This document shows, piece by piece, positions 8,054 to 18,312 of a DNA stretch of 64,000 nucleotides. Where the stretch lies: assembly GCA_000756795.1 (NCBI GenBank), contig CCSI01000001.1, positions 434,001 through 498,000 on the forward strand, written 5' to 3'. A program made the position numbers and the translations under genes. The stretch is from Qipengyuania vulgaris (GTDB taxonomy: Bacteria; Pseudomonadota; Alphaproteobacteria; Sphingomonadales; Sphingomonadaceae). The notes beneath the pieces were generated by a model that saw only the letters and a program-made list of their open reading frames with translations, made no database searches and was not told the origin of the DNA. The first letter of the stretch is position 1, and the number at the start of each line of letters is the position of its first letter.

Positions 8054-8830
8054 TCAGTTTACAGCAGCTGCCTGAGGAGCCTTGCCCTGCTGTGCCTGGC
8101 GCGAGAAGATAATGCGCATCAGTTCCAGCGAATAGACATGCGCATGGATCAGCATGAGCAGGCCGTTCTTGTGCCATTCGGCCAGCTTTTCGGCGCTGAT
8201 GTCGCGCAGCTTTTCCTGGTCGACCATCTTGAAGCCGCGGTAGATGAACGGCTTTTCCTCGCCCTCGCGCTGGATGGCTACTTCGCCGTCCATCAGCAGG
8301 CCGGCATCCTTGAGTTCGGTCAGGAAGGCCTGCGTACGCTGGGCCGACTGTTCGAAGTGCTGGCAGAACTCGAGGACACGGTCGACGGCTGCGGTCTTGT
8401 TGCCCTCGTCGTCGAAGAGGCGCTCGCCTTCGTCGAATTCGCCGACAGCACCGCTGGTCGGGTCGAACATCAGCGAGAGGTCGGTCGCGTCCTGCTGCAG
8501 CTTGGCGAGCATGAAGGGATAGCGGCGGATATAGGCCGGGATGTAGACCGGCTCGGTGACCTTGCCGTCTTCGTCGACAAAGGTGTTCACGCCTTCGTTG
8601 AGGCCCATGAGCGCCAGCGGAAGCGGGTTTTCGCCGGTCGAGAAGACGATCGGATAGTGGCGCTGCGCCTGCACGAATTCATCGACGGTCAGCGGAATGG
8701 CATGTGCCTTGGCGAGCCAGGGAGCGCTGTCGATGCTGCGCGTGCTGAAGTTCTTGTGGTCCTTGCTGTTCAGCGGCATCAGGTCGTTGAAGAACAGGGG
8801 CAATTGGGGCTGCTGCGGCGCGCTCGCCAT
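8054..8830 (-). CDS. SapC family protein
   Basis: 258 residues with no signal peptide or membrane segment. The opening (residues 10-30, LPLFFNDLMPLNSKDHKNFS) and the central IPAYIRRYPFMLA and LMFDPTSGAVGEFDEGERLF motifs match the SapC family (PF07277), found next to S-layer or outer-membrane genes in some bacteria but of unproven biochemical role. GGAG lies upstream of the ATG. It is a single-gene unit between two minus-strand terminators downstream and a long spacer upstream. Confidence 0.85.
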   Translation of the reverse strand: MASAPQQPQLPLFFNDLMPLNSKDHKNFSTRSIDSAPWLAKAHAIPLTVDEFVQAQRHYPIVFSTGENPLPLALMGLNEGVNTFVDEDGKVTEPVYIPAYIRRYPFMLAKLQQDATDLSLMFDPTSGAVGEFDEGERLFDDEGNKTAAVDRVLEFCQHFEQSAQRTQAFLTELKDAGLLMDGEVAIQREGEEKPFIYRGFKMVDQEKLRDISAEKLAEWHKNGLLMLIHAHVYSLELMRIIFSRQAQQGKAPQAAAVN

Positions 8831-8913
8831 GGATAATCTCCGAAGTCTTTTTTCAGTAATGGAATGAGGCGAACCATGCCCTGTTGGGCATCACGCGCCG
8901 GAAGTTGCGCCCC

Positions 8914-10362
8914 TTACGGGGTTGCGTGCGAATCCGCAAGCGGCACTAGCTTGCCCGGGTTAAGCAGGTCTTGCGGATCAAGCGCCTGTTTTACCGCACG
9001 CATGACTGCCAGCGAAGCGGGATCGCCCAACCGCCTGAGCTCGTCGCGCTTGATTTGCCCGATGCCGTGTTCCGCGCTGATGGAACCGCCCCATTCCGTC
9101 ACCTTGTCGTGGACATAGGCGCTAATGGTTTTTCCCTCGCTGCGCTCCCATTCGCCGCGCGGCGCACCGGCTGGAGCGAGGACATGGAAGTGCACATTGC
9201 CATCGCCGAGGTGTCCGAAAGCGACGGCTTTTGTGCCGGGGAAGCGCTGTTCTACCTGGGGTGAGACGGCTTCGACAAAATCCGCCATCTTCGCCACGGG
9301 CACCGAGATATCGTGCTGCATGGCCGGTCCGATGGCGCGCTCTGCCGGGGCGATGGAGTCGCGCAAGAGCCAGAAGGCCTCGGCCTGGGTTTCGTTCGCC
9401 GCGATGACGGCGTCCTCCAGCAGGTCGGCCTCGAGTGCCTCGCCGAGCATGGATTCTGCCTGTTCCTGCAACGCATCGGTCGCGTCCTCCGCGGCGACGA
9501 GTTCGATAAGAGCATGCCATGCGTGCTCGCCCTCCAGCGGAGCGCGGGCGTCGGGCATGTGGTCTAGCACTGCGGCAAGGCTGTGAGCAGGCACGACCTC
9601 GAAGCCTTCCAGTGCATCGCCCGCCCGCCTTTCGCAATGCAGCAGCAATTTGCGCGCGTGCTGGAGCGAGGGAAGGCCCGCCCAGATTACCCGCCTTCCG
9701 CCGATTTTGGGGAGCAACCGCAGGGTCGCAGCTGTCACGATACCGAGCGTGCCTTCGGAGCCGATGAGCAATTGCTTGAGGTCGAACCCGCGATTGTCTT
9801 TCTTGAGCGGGGTGAGCGTATCGAGCACGCTGCCGTCAGCCATCACTGCTTCCAGCCCGAGTACCTGCGCGCGCATTGTGCCGTGGCGCAGGACCTGTGT
9901 GCCGCCCGCATTGGTCGAGACGAGCCCGCCGATGGTGGCCGAACCCTTGCCTCCCAGCGTCAGGGGAAAGCGCAGGCGATGCTTATCGGCCAGTTCGTGC
10001 AGGTTCTGCAGGATGAACCCGGCTTCGCAGGTGACCTGCATGGCATCGGCATCCATCTCCCGGACCGCATCCATGCGGCGAAGCGACAGCAATACAGCTT
10101 CGCCGGAGGTATCGGGGGTCGCCCCGCCGGACATGCCGCTGTTCCCGCCCTGCGGCACAATGGGGACCGCATGATGCGCGCACAGCTTTACTAATGCGGC
10201 CACCTCGTCGGTTGAGGCGGGCGAGGCGAGGCCCAGCGCCTTGCCCGTAAACCGGCCGCGCCAGTCGGTCAGCCACGGCTCGAGCAATTCTGCATCACGG
10301 GTAAAGCCACGCGGGCCGAGCAGCGCGGCGGTTTCGTCGAGAAAAGCGTCATTCTTATTCAT
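8914..10362 (-). CDS. FAD-binding oxidoreductase (D-2-hydroxyacid dehydrogenase / GlcD type)
   Basis: About 482 residues. The N-terminal half has the FAD-binding PCMH signature (PIVPQGGNSGMSGGA) and LKKDNRGFDLKQL with LIGSEGTLGIVTAA; the C-terminal FAD-oxidase domain has HLGDGNVHFHV and the closing SAEHGIGQIKRDEL motif. Family members oxidise D-lactate, glycolate or D-2-hydroxyglutarate and pass electrons to quinone or ETF; the substrate cannot be read from sequence. The start is uncertain: ATG at 10362, 10374 and 10440 are all in frame; 10362 begins just before the conserved domain. Confidence 0.88.
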   Translation of the reverse strand: MNKNDAFLDETAALLGPRGFTRDAELLEPWLTDWRGRFTGKALGLASPASTDEVAALVKLCAHHAVPIVPQGGNSGMSGGATPDTSGEAVLLSLRRMDAVREMDADAMQVTCEAGFILQNLHELADKHRLRFPLTLGGKGSATIGGLVSTNAGGTQVLRHGTMRAQVLGLEAVMADGSVLDTLTPLKKDNRGFDLKQLLIGSEGTLGIVTAATLRLLPKIGGRRVIWAGLPSLQHARKLLLHCERRAGDALEGFEVVPAHSLAAVLDHMPDARAPLEGEHAWHALIELVAAEDATDALQEQAESMLGEALEADLLEDAVIAANETQAEAFWLLRDSIAPAERAIGPAMQHDISVPVAKMADFVEAVSPQVEQRFPGTKAVAFGHLGDGNVHFHVLAPAGAPRGEWERSEGKTISAYVHDKVTEWGGSISAEHGIGQIKRDELRRLGDPASLAVMRAVKQALDPQDLLNPGKLVPLADSHATP

Positions 10363-10518
10363 CGGTGCCGCCATGCCACACGAGGACACTGAAAAGCTAC
10401 CACTTGCCAACGCAGCGCATTCAATTAAGCCGATATTCAATTGTCGGGGGGCATAGCGGCATCTTCACGCCCGCATGCGATTTCCCGCGCGGCCAGAGGA
10501 GCGTTTCCGCATCCGATA

Positions 10519-11100
10519 ATGCCAAGCCTGCCGTTCCTCTTTGCGCCGCTTGCGCTGCTGTTACCGCTGGCATTGCCCGGCGCGCAGCCTGCCGGGGCAG
10601 AGGACATTGCGCCGGTGGCCGAGCAAGCGCGCGAGCGTGACCGCAGGTTGTCGCCGCTCCCGCTGTCGCAGGATGCGCCCGCATGGTCGCCGCTGTTCGA
10701 CGGCGTGGCGCCCGCCAATGGCGAGCAGGTGCGTATCCAGCGCCGCGTCATCCTGCGTATCTCGCCTGCGCCCGCACGACAGAACCTGACCGCCGAAGCC
10801 GCTCCCGCGCCGGTTCGCCAGCGCATCGTCGAGCGGCCCGCAGGCAATTGCATCGACAGTGCAGATATCGGCGGCGTGGCCGACCGGGGCGACCGGCTGG
10901 TGATGTTCATGCGCGACCGCCGCACTCTTGCCGCGAAACTGGAAAAGGGCTGCAGCCCGCGCGATTTCTACCGTGGTTTCTATATGGAACGCAGCGACGA
11001 CGGCAAGCTGTGTGTTCGCCGCGACCGATTGATGAGCCGTTCGGGCGCGAAATGCCAGGTGGCAAGCTTCACACAGCTGGTGGTCGAAAGGGTCGAGTAG
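10519..11100 (+). CDS. Secreted hypothetical protein
   Basis: 193 residues beginning with a clear signal peptide (MPSLPFLFAPLALLLPLALP, cleavage near AQPAGA-ED). The mature part has four cysteines in its second half (NCIDS, GCSPRDF, LCVRRD, KCQVA), a spacing that suggests two disulfides. No family is recognised. The upstream in-frame extension to 10441 would bury the signal peptide, so ATG 10519 is chosen. It is divergent from the FAD oxidase gene and followed by the helicase gene 124 bases later. Confidence 0.7.
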   Translation: MPSLPFLFAPLALLLPLALPGAQPAGAEDIAPVAEQARERDRRLSPLPLSQDAPAWSPLFDGVAPANGEQVRIQRRVILRISPAPARQNLTAEAAPAPVRQRIVERPAGNCIDSADIGGVADRGDRLVMFMRDRRTLAAKLEKGCSPRDFYRGFYMERSDDGKLCVRRDRLMSRSGAKCQVASFTQLVVERVE

Positions 11101-11224
11101 ACCCGTTTTCCTTGACTTTTGCGCTCCGATTGGCGAGGGGCGCGCACGGTAAGGGCCGCGTCTCAGCGGCCTTTTTCCTGCATCCTGAAGTAATCCTATC
11201 CCATTGGGGGCAATTGTAAGCCGC

Positions 11225-12586
<1,362 letters not shown>

Positions 12587-12603
12587 AGTCCTGACCCTAG
12601 GGC

Positions 12604-14916
12604 CTATTCGGGCGCGAGCTTGACGAAGCTGTCGAGCACGCGCTTGGTGCCGGCCTTCTCGAACTCGATTTCGAGCTTGTTGCCTTCTTGGTCGGTCACG
12701 AAGCCATAGCCGAATTTCTCGTGGAAGACGCGCGCTCCAATCGCGACATCGGTGCGCGGCTTGGCGGCGAAGCTGGCTGCGCTCCTGCCGCTTTCGGGAA
12801 TACGCTTGGGCGAAGTATCGTAGCCTGACGAAAGCGCGCGCTGCCATCCGGGACCGCGCGCGGTGCTGCGGTCGGGGCGGGCGGTGGAGACATGGGCGAA
12901 GGGGTCTTCGGTCTCGGTCCAGTTCGCGCGCCACAGCGATGCGCCGCCGCTCATCGTGGTCTCGCTTTCGATATGCTCCTCGGGCAATTCCTCGATGAAA
13001 CGGCTGGGGATGGAACTGGTCCATTGGCCATAAATGCGGCGATTGGCGGCATGGAAGATGGTGCAGCGACGCTTCGCCCGCGTAATCGCGACATATGCAA
13101 GGCGGCGTTCCTCCTCGAGACTGGCGAGGCCGCCTTCGTCGATGGCGCGCTGGCTGGGGAAAACGCCTTCTTCCCAGCCAGGCAAGAAGACGTGGTCGAA
13201 TTCGAGCCCCTTCGCCGCATGCATGGTCATAATGGTGACCTTCTCGCCATCGTCGGCGCGGTCGTTGTCCATCACGAGGCTGACGTGTTCGAGGAAATCG
13301 GTCAGCGTCTCGTATTCTTCCATCGCGCGGGCGAGTTCGGTCAGGTTTTCGAGGCGGCCTGCGCTTTCGGCGCTGCGGTCCTTGTTGAGCATCTCCTCAT
13401 AGCCGCTTTCGGTGATGACCGTGCGGAGCAGCTCGGACGGCGTGACCTGCTCGGCAAGCTCGCGCCAATGGGCGAATTGCACCAGCAAGCCGCCCAACGT
13501 ATTGCGCGCGCGGGCAGGCAATTCGTCGCTGTCGGCAAGGTTGAGCGATGCGGCTGCCAGAGGTGTCTGCGTCTTCCGCGCATGGCGCCGCATGGCCTCC
13601 AGCGTCTTCGCTCCGAGTCCGCGCTTGGGCTGGTTGTAGATACGCTCGAAGGCGAGGTCGTCGGCGGGCTGGGCAATTGTGCGCAGATAGGCGAGCGCAT
13701 CGCGGATTTCGGCGCGCTCGTAGAAACGGAAACCGCCGACGATGCGGTAGTTGAGGCCTATCTGGATGAAGCGGTCTTCAAATTCGCGCGTTTGGTATTG
13801 CGCGCGTACGAGAATGGCGACTTCGTCCAGCGGCGCCCCTTCGCTTTCGAGGCGTTCGATGGCCTCGCCCACGCGGCGCGCTTCCTCGGGCGCGTCCCAC
13901 ACGCCGACGATGCGCACCTTCTCGCCAGCCGGAAGTTCGGTCCACAGCGTCTTGCCGAGCCGCTCGCTATTGGCGTTGATGAGCCCCGAGGCGGCTGCGA
14001 GGATTTGCGGTGTGGAGCGATAATTCTGCTCCAACTTGACCACCGCCGCGCCGGGAAAATCCTTTTCGAACCGCAGGATATTGGCAACTTCTGCGCCGCG
14101 CCATGAATAGATGGACTGGTCGTCATCGCCCACGACGCAGATGTTCTTGCGCGCCTGTGCGAGCAGACGCAGCCACAGATACTGGACCTGGTTGGTGTCC
14201 TGATATTCGTCGACGAGGATGTATTTGAAGCGCTGCTGGTACTGTTCCAGCACATCGTGGTGCTGGCGGAAGATGTTGAGCATGTGCAGCAGCAAATCGC
14301 CGAAGTCGCAGGCGTTCAGCGCCTTCAGCCGGTCCTGGTAAAGCTTGTAGAACTGCGCGCCCCGGCCATTGGCATAGGCCTCGTTTTCGACCGCATCGAG
14401 GTCGCCCGGATTGAGGCCGCGGTTCTTCCAGCGGTCGAGGAGCCCGGCCAGTTGCCGCGCGGGCCAGCGCTTCTCGTCGAGGTCGTTCTCCTGGATGAGC
14501 TGCTTCAAGAGCCGCAGCTGGTCGTCGGTATCGATGATGGTGTAATTGCTTTGCAGCCCGACCAGTTCGGCATGGCGGCGCAGCATCTTGGCCCCGATGG
14601 AGTGGAAGGTGCCGAGCCACGGCATGCCTTCCACCGCATCGCCAATGTGTCTTCCGACACGCTGGCGCATTTCCCGCGCGGCCTTGTTGGTGAAGGTCAC
14701 GCAGAGGATTTCGCTCGGCCAAGCTTTCCGCATTGCGATGAGATGTGCGAGGCGTGCGGTAAGCGCGGCGGTCTTGCCCGTACCAGCACCCGCCAGCATC
14801 AGCACCGGCCCCTCTGTCGTCAGCACGGCTTCGCGCTGCGGCGCGTTGAGCATCGCCGCATAGGGCGGAATTTCGCCGTTTTCGGGCGATTGGGCAGGGG
14901 CAGGGAGGTCGGACAT
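12604..14916 (-). CDS. uvrD: UvrD/PcrA-type superfamily I DNA helicase
   Basis: 771 residues. N-terminal Q-motif region (LNAPQREAVLTTEGPVLMLA), Walker A AGAGTGKTAALT, TFTNKAAREM, LVDEYQDTNQVQY (Walker B), GDDDQSIYSWRGA, LEQNYRS, TMHAAKGLEFDHVFLPGWEEG and YVAITRAK are all intact. The C terminus has the Tudor-like domain (GARVFHEKFGYGFV) that binds RNA polymerase in PcrA/UvrD. It unwinds DNA from 3' to 5' in excision and mismatch repair. Start at 14916 is preferred to the upstream in-frame ATG at 14955. It is convergent with the RNA helicase gene, with 17 bases between stops. Confidence 0.95.
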   Translation of the reverse strand: MSDLPAPAQSPENGEIPPYAAMLNAPQREAVLTTEGPVLMLAGAGTGKTAALTARLAHLIAMRKAWPSEILCVTFTNKAAREMRQRVGRHIGDAVEGMPWLGTFHSIGAKMLRRHAELVGLQSNYTIIDTDDQLRLLKQLIQENDLDEKRWPARQLAGLLDRWKNRGLNPGDLDAVENEAYANGRGAQFYKLYQDRLKALNACDFGDLLLHMLNIFRQHHDVLEQYQQRFKYILVDEYQDTNQVQYLWLRLLAQARKNICVVGDDDQSIYSWRGAEVANILRFEKDFPGAAVVKLEQNYRSTPQILAAASGLINANSERLGKTLWTELPAGEKVRIVGVWDAPEEARRVGEAIERLESEGAPLDEVAILVRAQYQTREFEDRFIQIGLNYRIVGGFRFYERAEIRDALAYLRTIAQPADDLAFERIYNQPKRGLGAKTLEAMRRHARKTQTPLAAASLNLADSDELPARARNTLGGLLVQFAHWRELAEQVTPSELLRTVITESGYEEMLNKDRSAESAGRLENLTELARAMEEYETLTDFLEHVSLVMDNDRADDGEKVTIMTMHAAKGLEFDHVFLPGWEEGVFPSQRAIDEGGLASLEEERRLAYVAITRAKRRCTIFHAANRRIYGQWTSSIPSRFIEELPEEHIESETTMSGGASLWRANWTETEDPFAHVSTARPDRSTARGPGWQRALSSGYDTSPKRIPESGRSAASFAAKPRTDVAIGARVFHEKFGYGFVTDQEGNKLEIEFEKAGTKRVLDSFVKLAPE

Positions 14917-15034
14917 TACTACGGAACAGCTAGGGAACGCGTGTCCGCAAAACAAGCCCCAGTATTACTTCGGTCGGAACTATCCCACTGTTCCAAGAGT
15001 AATAACGGCGATGACCCTCTCAGGAGACATAACA

Positions 15035-15658
15035 ATGAAGAACATCATTCTTGCCGGCGCTGCCGCGCTGGCCCTCACCGCCGTGCCTGCTGCCGCAGAT
15101 GATCACATGGATGCCGAGGTTACCGTTTACGAACTCGGCGAAGACCAGGTTGTTGTCTACAATAGCTGGCCCGAAGAGCGCCGCGTTATCTATGACGCAT
15201 GGCCCTATGGCGTGCAGGAATATTACTGGACGCTCGAACCGGCCCAGACCGAAGGCTGGTGGGTGCTGACCGACCCCCAGCGCGTGCGCATTTACGAAAT
15301 GACGCCCGACCAGCGCGCCATGGCGTGGCAGCAGATTAACGCCCAGATGAGCGGCACCAACAATGCCAGCACCACCGGCATGACCGCGCGCACCACGGCA
15401 GCTACGACCACTTCGCCCGCACCGCGTTTCGTGCGCAGCGAAGTTACGCAGACGACTCCGGCCGGTTACAAGGCCGCAGCATCGGGTGAAGAACTCCCGG
15501 TCTGCACCCCCGACCAGCAGGATGGCTGCATCAACAGCTGGGAAAAGAACAAGACGGGCAATCGCCCGCTCGAATACTGGCCGGGACGCCCTGCCAGCGA
15601 AATCGACGAGCCGCTCCCGGCAACGCGACCGGCAGACATGGACGACGATAACGATTAA
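15035..15658 (+). CDS. Secreted hypothetical protein, low-complexity Thr/Ala linker
   Basis: 207 residues with a signal peptide (MKNIILAGAAALALTAVPAAA-DD). GGAG lies 9 bases before ATG 15035. The mature protein has an aromatic-rich first half (YNSWPEERRVIYDAWPYG, YYWTLEP), a threonine/alanine linker at about 118-140 and an acidic tail ending MDDDND. Two cysteines (CTPDQQDGC) may form a local disulfide. No known family is recognised; it is a periplasmic or envelope protein. A strong terminator follows. Confidence 0.75.
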   Translation: MKNIILAGAAALALTAVPAAADDHMDAEVTVYELGEDQVVVYNSWPEERRVIYDAWPYGVQEYYWTLEPAQTEGWWVLTDPQRVRIYEMTPDQRAMAWQQINAQMSGTNNASTTGMTARTTAATTTSPAPRFVRSEVTQTTPAGYKAAASGEELPVCTPDQQDGCINSWEKNKTGNRPLEYWPGRPASEIDEPLPATRPADMDDDND

Positions 15659-15705
15659 TCCGAACGTCCAGCACCGCTGGCTAGTCTAGCGGCGACGCTT
15701 GGAGG

Positions 15706-15738
15706 GGGCGGGTCTACCATGGTGGTCCCGCCCTTTTT
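15706..15738 (+). terminator. Rho-independent terminator
   Basis: GGGCGGG ... CCCGCCC stem with an inner ACCATGGT palindrome, followed by TTTTT. It ends the secreted-protein transcript before the convergent rsmD. Confidence 0.85.
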
Positions 15739-15749
15739 CGTGTCCGGTG

Positions 15750-16295
15750 TCAGTCCTTCAGGCGCAAGATGGTGAGCTTGGCCTTGCCGACTTTGCGCTC
15801 CGCCTCGATGTCGAGCGCCTTCACCGCGATATCCTCGTCCTTGCGCGTTTCCAGCGCAATCCATGTGGCCGGACCAATCCAGCCGAGCCGAGCCATGCGG
15901 TCGAGCGCGACCTGCCCAGCGCCGGTATCATAGGGCGGGTCGAGCAGGATGAGGTCGTGCGGCGCCTTGGCCGGGCCGAGGCTCATCACCGAAGCCTGCT
16001 GCACTTGCGTCCGGGTCCGCGCATCGAAGGTGTCGATATTGGCGCGGATGGCTTTCACCGCTTCCGCCTCTTGTTCGACGAAGAGGCACTGGCCCGCGCC
16101 GCGCGAGAGGGCTTCCAGGCCCAGTGCGCCTGAGCCTGCGAAAAGATCGAGCACCGACAACCCCTCGAAACTGCCGAGGCGGCTGGCGAGCATGCTGAAC
16201 AGTGTCTCGCGCGTACGGTCGGCGGTGGGACGCGTGAAATCGCCCTTGGGCGCGACCAGCTTACGCCCGCGCCATTCGCCCGCGATAATCCTCAC
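15750..16295 (-). CDS. rsmD: 16S rRNA (guanine(966)-N2)-methyltransferase
   Basis: 181 residues, the normal size. MRIIAGEWRGRKL start, RPTADRTRETLFSML, SAM motif VLDLFAGSGALGLEALSRGA and the catalytic DPPY motif (LILLDPPYDTG) are diagnostic. Methylates G966 in the 30S decoding region. It overlaps the upstream pseudouridine synthase gene by 4 bases, so the two rRNA-modification enzymes are co-translated. Confidence 0.95.
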   Translation of the reverse strand: MRIIAGEWRGRKLVAPKGDFTRPTADRTRETLFSMLASRLGSFEGLSVLDLFAGSGALGLEALSRGAGQCLFVEQEAEAVKAIRANIDTFDARTRTQVQQASVMSLGPAKAPHDLILLDPPYDTGAGQVALDRMARLGWIGPATWIALETRKDEDIAVKALDIEAERKVGKAKLTILRLKD

Positions 16296-17059
16296 TGGCG
16301 GCCCCCGCGTCCAAGCTCGCGCTTGAACGCCTGCACATCGCCTCGCTTCAGTTCGACTGCCTGCCCGCGTGGCAAATCGCCGAGATGGAACGGACCGTAA
16401 CCGATGCGCAGCAGGCGGTTCACTTCGAGACCGAGATGTTCGAGCACGCGGCGAACTTCGCGGTTCTTGCCTTCGCGAAGGGTCATTTCAATCCAGCGGT
16501 TGCGGCCCGAGCCGCGTTCGAGGTTTGCCTCGATTTGCCCGTAACGGATGCCGTCGATTTCGATGCCTTCGATGAGGCTGTCGAGCTGGTCCTGCGTGAT
16601 GTCGCCGAAGGCGCGCGCGCGGTAGGTGCGCGGCACACCGGTGGAGGGGAGTTCCATCGCGCGCTTCATCTCGCCATCATTGGTGAGCAGCAGCAGGCCC
16701 TCGGTATTGAAGTCGAGACGGCCCACCGGCATCACTCGGCCCGCATCCTTGGGCAGGGCGTTGCGCAGCGCGGCGTAAATGGTCGGGCGGCCCTTGGGGT
16801 CGCGCTCCGCCGTCAGCAGGCCGGAGGGCTTGTGGAAGGCGAACAGCCGCGTTTCCTCCGCCTCGCCGACGGGCTTGCCGTCGACGGTGACGCCGCGCAG
16901 GCTTTCGAGCTTCACCGCAGGCGTCTCGAGCACCTTGCCATTGAGCGACACGCGCCCGGCTTCGATCATGCGCTCTACTTCGCGGCGGCTGGCCACACCC
17001 GCGCGCGCGAGCAGCTTGGCGATACGGTCGCCGGCTTCGGGGAGTCTGTTGTCGGACAT
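16292..17059 (-). CDS. rRNA pseudouridine synthase (RsuA/RluB family)
   Basis: 255 residues. N-terminal S4 RNA-binding domain (DRIAKLLARAGVASRREVERMI) and catalytic domain with the conserved aspartate motif GRLDFNTEGLLLLTNDG, plus REGKNREVRRVLEHLGLEVNRL. Converts a uridine in 23S or 16S rRNA to pseudouridine; RluB-like by overall features, but the target site is not certain. Co-transcribed with rsmD. Confidence 0.92.
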   Translation of the reverse strand: MSDNRLPEAGDRIAKLLARAGVASRREVERMIEAGRVSLNGKVLETPAVKLESLRGVTVDGKPVGEAEETRLFAFHKPSGLLTAERDPKGRPTIYAALRNALPKDAGRVMPVGRLDFNTEGLLLLTNDGEMKRAMELPSTGVPRTYRARAFGDITQDQLDSLIEGIEIDGIRYGQIEANLERGSGRNRWIEMTLREGKNREVRRVLEHLGLEVNRLLRIGYGPFHLGDLPRGQAVELKRGDVQAFKRELGRGGRQ

Positions 17060-17077
17060 GGATGCGCGGTTAGGCGC

Positions 17078-18241
17078 TCAGTTGGCGGTGCGCAAGGCTT
17101 CCTCGACCGTCTCGTGATAGCGGCGGATGCCGCCTTCCATCGTGCCGAGCGTCAGGTGCGGCACCGCGCCAGAGGACAGACCCTGCTGGCCAAGCTCCGC
17201 TGCACGGAAGTCCTCGCTGGCGAAAACCCCGCCGTCGAGCAGCGCCCAACTGCGTTCCCAATGGTCGCGCGCCTTGTCGGTGCTCGGGTGCTCGGGGATG
17301 AGCATGAAGTCTTCCACCAGCGTGCGGTCCTGCGCCTGCGGCATCATAACCATGAGGTTGATGTAGTCGGGGCTGGGAATCACCAGCGCGCCCGGCATTA
17401 ACTGGTAGGCAAAGGTGATGACCTTGCGCATCTGCGCCATGTCGGTGAGGTCGACACCTTCCAGCTCCTCCAGCCGACCCACGGCGCTGCGCGAATGCGG
17501 GCCGATCATGTCGCCACTGGTGACGCCGTCCTTGAAGAAGGGGCCGATGGTCTGCGCGTGGAGTCGCGTGACATGATAGCTTTCGAGGAAGGCATCCATG
17601 ATGAGCTTCCAGTTGCCCGCAACTTCGTGTGTCTTGCGGCGGAACAGGACATGGTCGGCCACGCCCAGAGCATCGAAATCCTCACCCAGTTTCTCGGCAA
17701 GCGTGAAGTCGGCGGTGTCTTCCTGCGGGCAGAACCAGATCATCCCGCCGGCTTCCTTAGAAGGCAGTTCGACCAGCCCCATCGCGTCCTTGTCGAGATC
17801 GGGGAAAGTATCGGGGCGGGGCAGGGCGAGCAGCCGTCCGTCCACCGCATAGGTCCAGGCGTGATAGGGGCACACAAGTTTCTTCGTACAGGCCACCTCA
17901 TTGCCCTCGACCAACCGCGTCCCGCGATGGCGGCAGACGTTGAGGAAGACATGCGCCTTTCCTTCCGCATCGCGCGTGATGAGGAGCGGCCTTCCGGTCG
18001 CATCATGCGGCACGGCCATTCCGGCCTCGGGTAACAGCGCACTGGGGCAGAGGATTTGCGGCAGCCGATCGTAGATGGCGCTCTTCTCCCGCGCCCAGTA
18101 ATCGGGGTCGGTATAGACATGCGCGGGGACAGTGGACTGCTTAAGCCCCTCGTGCTTCTTTTCCTCGGCGATATCCTGCGCCAGCTTCAGCATGCCGTTC
18201 GTGGGCCGCCGTCCGTCGAGCAATGAAGTCGGAACTCCCAT
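17078..18241 (-). CDS. Rieske non-haem iron ring-hydroxylating oxygenase, alpha subunit
   Basis: 387 residues from ATG 18241 (AGGAA upstream). Rieske [2Fe-2S] ligands are present as CRHRG ... CPYHAWTY; the catalytic domain has the mononuclear iron ligands in ESYHVTRLH. Such enzymes hydroxylate aromatic or other ring substrates using electrons from a separate ferredoxin and reductase, neither of which is encoded nearby. The substrate is unknown. The in-frame extension upstream of 18241 would overlap the divergent AmpG-like gene. Confidence 0.9.
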   Translation of the reverse strand: MGVPTSLLDGRRPTNGMLKLAQDIAEEKKHEGLKQSTVPAHVYTDPDYWAREKSAIYDRLPQILCPSALLPEAGMAVPHDATGRPLLITRDAEGKAHVFLNVCRHRGTRLVEGNEVACTKKLVCPYHAWTYAVDGRLLALPRPDTFPDLDKDAMGLVELPSKEAGGMIWFCPQEDTADFTLAEKLGEDFDALGVADHVLFRRKTHEVAGNWKLIMDAFLESYHVTRLHAQTIGPFFKDGVTSGDMIGPHSRSAVGRLEELEGVDLTDMAQMRKVITFAYQLMPGALVIPSPDYINLMVMMPQAQDRTLVEDFMLIPEHPSTDKARDHWERSWALLDGGVFASEDFRAAELGQQGLSSGAVPHLTLGTMEGGIRRYHETVEEALRTAN

Positions 18242-18312
18242 CGCGCCTGTTCCTTTCTCTCTCCAGACGCTAGTGTCGCAAAAAATACGATAAAACGGAA
18301 GGACGCTAGGGC

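Noticed and set aside
12892-14106. 404-codon plus-strand ORF in the uvrD gene
   Set aside because: Antisense to conserved helicase motifs; no supporting start or family.
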